DNA of 64,000 bases from Callipepla californica brunnescens. Its lineage: Eukaryota > Chordata > Aves > Galliformes > Odontophoridae. Shown piece by piece: positions 58,801 to 64,000 of the stretch. The stretch is from contig JALIRH010000003.1 of assembly GCA_023055505.1 (NCBI GenBank), positions 30,568,842 to 30,632,841 of the forward strand, written 5' to 3'. Below the pieces are notes generated by a model. It ran no database searches and was not told the DNA's origin. It worked only from the letters and a program-made list of their open reading frames with translations. Every line of letters starts with the position of its first letter. The first letter of the stretch is position 1. A program made the position numbers and the translations under genes.

Positions 58801-61800
58801 GGTGGAAGTTGAGCCGTGGGTCCGACGCTGTTGGCTGAGCAAAAGGGTCGTGATTTGACACTGTAGGCCCCACGTTAACCCGTCGGAGCAGGAGGCAGCG
58901 CCCGAGCCTCTCGTAGATAACGTGTGTCTTCTGTTCGACCTAACCCGGCCTTACGTGTTCCGGAGTCGGGCGGTTTAAGTAACGCCGCAGAAAGGGAGAG
59001 CAGGTGATGGGGCCGCGCAACCACGAGGAGCCGGGGCCGACTTTGTGAGCGGGACAAAGACCCCGCAGGAAAAGGAAACTGGTTTAGCGGAGCAGCGGGA
59101 GCTCCGGGGAGGTCGGGGAGGAGACGCCGTGGAGGGAAAAGAGCCCCGACACGGTCACGTCGGCTGTCAGCAGCCACACGAGGAGCTCTGAGATGACGTG
59201 TGTGCTCTGATCCACACAGATGAGCCTGAGCCTTGCTGGATTGCAGTAGATGACAAGTAAATGCTGTGTGTCCTGTACTTCGTGCAGTACGGCTCACGGA
59301 GTGTCGAGGTGCAGCACTCAGCAGCTCAGAGTGCTAAGCTCTAGCAGCGGTCCCTCCTGGGCTGCGGGACTCATCTGCTCTGAAGCCCAACAGGCGAGCC
59401 GAACAGAAGCCTTGGTTTGCTGGGCTGGGGAGGGGCCCTCATCTTGCTGTGTGCCACTTCTCAGGACTGAAATCCATCCTAAAGGCAAAAAGGAGCCAAG
59501 TGTGCAGACCTGGGGGTAGAAAAGCAAAACAAGTATTTCAGTTAGTAACTGAAGAGGAGTGATGTGAGTGTTCTGCCCGTGCTCTGCCTGACTCTTTCGT
59601 GTGATTTTGGGGAAATAGCTCTTTCTTCAGTGCTGTAGAACAGACACCTATACTGTTGCTCCTCACAGGGTGTTTTGAGGCCAAAGACTGTAATGTACTC
59701 CAGTAAGGGGGCTTCATTTATGCAATTAAAGTGGCTCATTTTTACCATCTCTCTGTATAGACCTGGATTTAAAATTAACAGATGCAGCAGGACTTAGAGG
59801 AATGTCAGGCGCTGCTGGTACTACGTGAGGGATGTAACAGGAGAAACAAAGCACACCCAAGGCAGCAACACCTGTTGTACACACACAGAAAATAGAAAGG
59901 AAAACCAGGGCGGAGTATGAGGAAGGCAGGAGGAGGACTGAGAGGCCTAGGTCAACTGGAAAATAAGAACGACAAAACCTGAGAGATCTGGAAAGCTGGG
60001 AACTAGAACCAGATGGGGCTGCAGGTCAGTAATTGCTTTGTTCGTTGCTTTTAAAGGAAGGAAAGCGTAACAGTAGAGGCAGAAAGAAGTGGTTTAAAGG
60101 CAAGGTTTAAGTCCAGAACGTAAAGTGGACAGATTTTTAATCCAAGTGTAGCAGGAGTTGCTCTTTAAATCCAGGAATATGAGGTATGCCTGAAGTACCA
60201 AGCCAGGCGTTCCTCTGGTGCTTTGTGCTGAAGTTGGTGTGGCTGAATTCTTTGGGCTCGCAGCATTGTTAAGCCAGACCAAACGAGAAAAGAGCCAAAC
60301 CTGTTATTTTCAAAAAACTTTAGAAATGCAAGCAATTATATTCTTTTGGGGAGAAGCTGAGAAGTTAAAAGACTTTTTTCATTTGTTGCATACTCCTTCA
60401 GCAAACGTTATGGAGATGAATGTCACAGACTGCATGGTTCTATGATTCTAACTCAACAGTCATACCATGAAACCAGTAAGGACCAAGGTACAAATATGGC
60501 ATCAGGCTAAAACCTGATGGTAGTTATTAATTCATGGGTTAATTTGGCTTCAGGACTCCTTTGTTCTTTTTCCCACATGTCAATTAAATGTCTTAATTTT
60601 TACATTTGCTAATGTGCTGAAATACGTCAAGTTCTCTTGACATAACATGTTCCCAGCATGGTCAGAAGAAATAACAAAACCCATTTTAAATATATGAACC
60701 ATTTGCCAAATTTTATGATCACAGTGCTTCACCAGGGGCACAAAACAACATAATAATGGTTGTGTTCCAGTGACAAAACTGAAGCAAAGAGTGCTGCTGG
60801 TTGGGAAGTTCTGGAAAACAAAGAGTATTTATATCACAATTGTGTCTACAACATGCTAGAAATGTTTTCCAAGCACATAAGGGCTCTATTCATTGCTGGA
60901 GAGCTTGTTCTTTAAAAGACAGTGTAAGGGCAAAGTATGACAAAAAGGAACATGCTGTGTACAAAGCAAAATGACCCTCAGGATGGCTGCCAAAACCAAG
61001 GCAGAGGTCATTGCCTCCCCCCTTTTCTGCAGGTAACTCTTCGCGTGCTCCTGGACTTGTCATTTGCAGACAGCTCATGTGCGTGTCAGTGGGTGTTAGA
61101 AAAGTGCTTGAACGGTGACAAGGTGATGCTGAGACACAGTTGATCCACAGAGCATGCAGATAAAAAGTCTTCAAAGTTGTACCAGTCCTCATAGGAGGGT
61201 GATGTGGAATAAATTTAATGCAAGGTCAGAGGGGTTTTTTATCACCTCTTTGATATAGATCTGATATGTTTATTAGAAATGCCTAAAAGAAAAGGTCAGT
61301 CAGTGAATAGCTGTTCTGTTTTCATTGAGTAGTAGTAATAGTGGCATTTATATATCCTTGCATGTGCTCTAAATATCCGGAGTACTGCAGCGTTCGTGTT
61401 GTATAAGCAATCAGAAAGAATCTTTGAAGCCCAGGGAAAGGAGGGAGTGCAGAATAGCAACATAAAGGACACGGAATTCAGAACCAAATCAGTTTAGGAA
61501 TAAATAACTCTCATCTTCAAACAGATTGCTGTGAACAAGATAAAAAGTCCCTTGGGACTCAAGGCTGAGATTTTCACTGCTGCCAGGAACCACCTGAAGC
61601 TGCACAGAAGGTCCTGCAGCTGGTGACTGTGTGAGGCAGCAGTCAGTCGGGGATGTGTCTGTGATAGCGTCACTATTCAGATTTAGGACACGTGGGCTTG
61701 TAATATTTGCTCTTCCCCTCCTGACCACTCCACATCAGCCTGCCATATTCCACCTAAGCCATTATTCCTTCATCTCAACAGTGGCATTTTTCAGGTTTGC

Positions 61801-64000
61801 TTTTCATACCAGCAAGTGAACTGTAACAGGTTTGCAGCTTTTCCAAATAAAACTAGAGAACTGTTTGTCTCTGTTGGATTCTCTGTTAAGCTCACTTCCT
61901 TTCTAATCAGGACAAGCTGTACAAAGTACACCCACAGGGCTATGCAAGTGTTCTTCTGTCGAACGCACACTTTTCCTGAGGTACTCAAAGGGTTAGCGTA
62001 GTTTATTCATCTCCCAAACACTGCCCCCATTTCTGTGAAACTAGGGAGGGTTCATCTAGGAGCAGTGGTGCTAGGCACTGAGGATTACTGACAGGCTTTC
62101 TAACGCTGACCCCGATGGAAAAGCACACCTAGTTTTGTGCTATGATTCCCAGGGCACTAGAGGCACTCTGTCGCCAGCACAAACCCTGCTACACCAGAGC
62201 TTGGTGCTTTGCTGACACTAACAAGCACAAGGTGCCCCTGTACTGTGCTGTGCACACACTGCTCAGTGCAGTTATCAGGTGGCACAGCCTGTGGGATGGC
62301 AGAGAACCAGGCTCGGGGCCCTGGAGATATCCACAGCACTCTGGAGCCACGTTGCATCCAGCTTATTGCTTGATACCATTGCATAGCTTCCTGAATACTT
62401 TTCGCTGAAATCAAAGTAACAGAGTAATTTGGTTGTTTATCACTGAATATCGTGATGTTGTATTGTTTAAAGGGAAAAACCTTTCATTATAACCTGAGAT
62501 TATAAGGGTTGGGCTAAATTATAATGAGAAGTATTCTCAATTACATTGTGTAAGCCTGAATAATTCAGTGCTTAATACTGCGGGATTCCTCCAGGCTCTT
62601 CAGCTGAAATTGCTTGTGCTGTCCTTGAATCTGTTTGACACGATACGCCTTCACTCCTCTGGGAACTTAGCCTGTTTTTATTACACCAACAAAACAGGTG
62701 GGGTCGATCAAGAGAGATTTATGCAGATTACAATGTTTGACTGCTTTAATTATTTCATTCATGTTTAAAGAAAGTGAGATGCACAATAAGACAGTGCTCT
62801 TTATCCATAAGGTGACGGAGCTTATAAAGAGCTCAAGACTGGCACATTTATCCTTGTTTTAAATTTTGTACCATGAAAAGTTCAAAAGCTTTTTCCACAC
62901 TGTTTGTGAGGTTTTTCTCAAGAGGGAGTATTTCTGGCTCTGGTTAGAAAAGAGCTCCCTGTCTTGCTGAAGATCAACAATTACATACATTTTTTTTCTC
63001 CAGCTAAAGCCTGCAGGCCTTTGAGGTGCTTGAAGTCCAGTTATGGATGGAAAATTTCTTTTAAAGAACATTTTTTAAACACTATTTGAAGTCCATGCTC
63101 TGATAGAGCGATAAGCAGTTCTGAAAAAAAGAAAAAAAGAATTCCTGTTTTATCTCTTCTACAAGTTTTTCTTGATTTTGATATAGACAGGTCTTCTGGC
63201 TTTTTAGCAGGGAACTCAGTTGTAAGGAAAGTCTCTGGTGTTTCAGAGGGCTGCATCCATTACATGACCTTTTTACTTTGCATCTGATATGTGCTTCCTG
63301 CCCGTGTGTCATCGTGGCTCAGCATCGTGACATGCTGAAAGATCATCAAGGTGGAAACAATGCAGAGCAGTGTTAGGATGATGTGGCCTGCCATGATAAT
63401 TTGGTGTGTTCCTGATGTATTGCACATCGTATTTTTTCTTTCCTCTTCTTCCAGCAGCCAGGCACGTAGTTCTCTCTTCTGCCAGTGACTTACCTTGTAC
63501 TTGGAAAAGAAAACAGCGACAGCTGGAGTGCTGGCAAGAACGGTTTGCTTCCTGGGCTTCCCTGGTTTTGGAAGCTTGAGGGAGCCTCAGCCCTTGGGTT
63601 ACAGTATATCCTACTATTTAACTAGCTGCAGTCTCTGTATTTTTCTCCTGGTGGTCCAGTTAACTACTATCCAGAGCACTAAAGAGGAACTCATGAACTG
63701 TTCCAGAAGCCAAGAGATGTGTTTTATTAAAGGACCATACATTTTAGCTTCAAATGAAGATACAGTTTCTTTTCCCTTTCTCCAGACTTTTTATATCCCC
63801 GAAGTCTCTTCATTGTGAAGGTAGCTATACTGGTGAGAGAGATTCTAAGAACAGAAAAAGCCTAGGACATTTGCTGCTGCAAAAGGAGAAACCTGTCTTC
63901 GTAATTTAAGAGAGGAAGGAAAAGACAACAGTGAGGGAGTTTTTGAACTGATAATGCAGGCCAGGTGTTATTCCTCAAGAGATTTTGGATATATATGTTT
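58801..64000. other. Gene-free stretch upstream of EGLN1
   Basis: The CpG island fades by about 59.2 kb. Beyond it I recognise no exon on either strand. A TSNAX exon, expected next in the vertebrate order, is not seen. A GCATGGTTCTATGATTCTA word near 60432 may be the tip of a CR1 tail but has no body. The rest shows nothing I can name. Confidence 0.55.

Noticed and set aside
60430..60452. CR1-like terminal words (TTCTATGATTCTA)
   Set aside because: Only about 20 bases match and no CR1 body precedes them, so it is too short to call.

Overview
This window looks like nuclear DNA from a bird, probably close to chicken or another galliform, although the species cannot be fixed from sequence alone. 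The reasons are several decayed CR1 LINE fragments (the dominant avian repeat), short introns, very GC-rich CpG-island promoters in AT-rich surroundings, and vertebrate exon-intron genes with GT-AG splice sites. The gene order EXOC8 - SPRTN - EGLN1 matches the human 1q42 neighbourhood as I recall it.

Layout. Positions 1-14699 hold no recognisable coding exon. They contain an orphan CpG island near 4.6 kb, a LINE remnant, a probable ERVL-type LTR relic near 9 kb and a short duplicated segment near 7.1 kb. EXOC8 (exocyst subunit 8, minus strand) occupies 14700-17190 in two coding exons split by a 346 bp intron. SPRTN (DNA-protein-crosslink protease, plus strand) occupies 17441-20522 in five coding exons. 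The two start codons are 250 bp apart, head to head, in one CpG island with a palindromic NRF1-type site, so a shared bidirectional promoter is likely.

Positions 20523 to about 28784 are intergenic, with CR1 fragments including a broken reverse-transcriptase region at about 27.7-28.45 kb. EGLN1 (HIF prolyl hydroxylase PHD2, minus strand) runs from 58179 down to 31436 in five coding exons. It has a 21.6 kb first intron and a probable 2.6 kb 3' UTR ending near 28.8 kb. SPRTN and EGLN1 are therefore tail to tail. The EGLN1 promoter is a large CpG island that carries a hypoxia-response-type TACGTGC motif about 425 bp above the ATG, an upstream mini-ORF, and a pair of CACGTG boxes just inside intron 1. 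Positions 58.8-64 kb show no gene.

The genes have unrelated jobs: vesicle tethering (EXOC8), replication-coupled repair (SPRTN) and oxygen sensing (EGLN1). Their adjacency is conserved synteny, not a pathway cluster. I found no previously undescribed multi-gene system. The points most worth checking are the intron inside EXOC8 (single-exon in human), the HIF-motif layout around EGLN1, the degenerate PCNA-binding box of SPRTN, the orphan CpG island, a perfect 14 bp inverted repeat in EGLN1 intron 1, and a possible ancient MIR-like SINE in EGLN1 intron 4.
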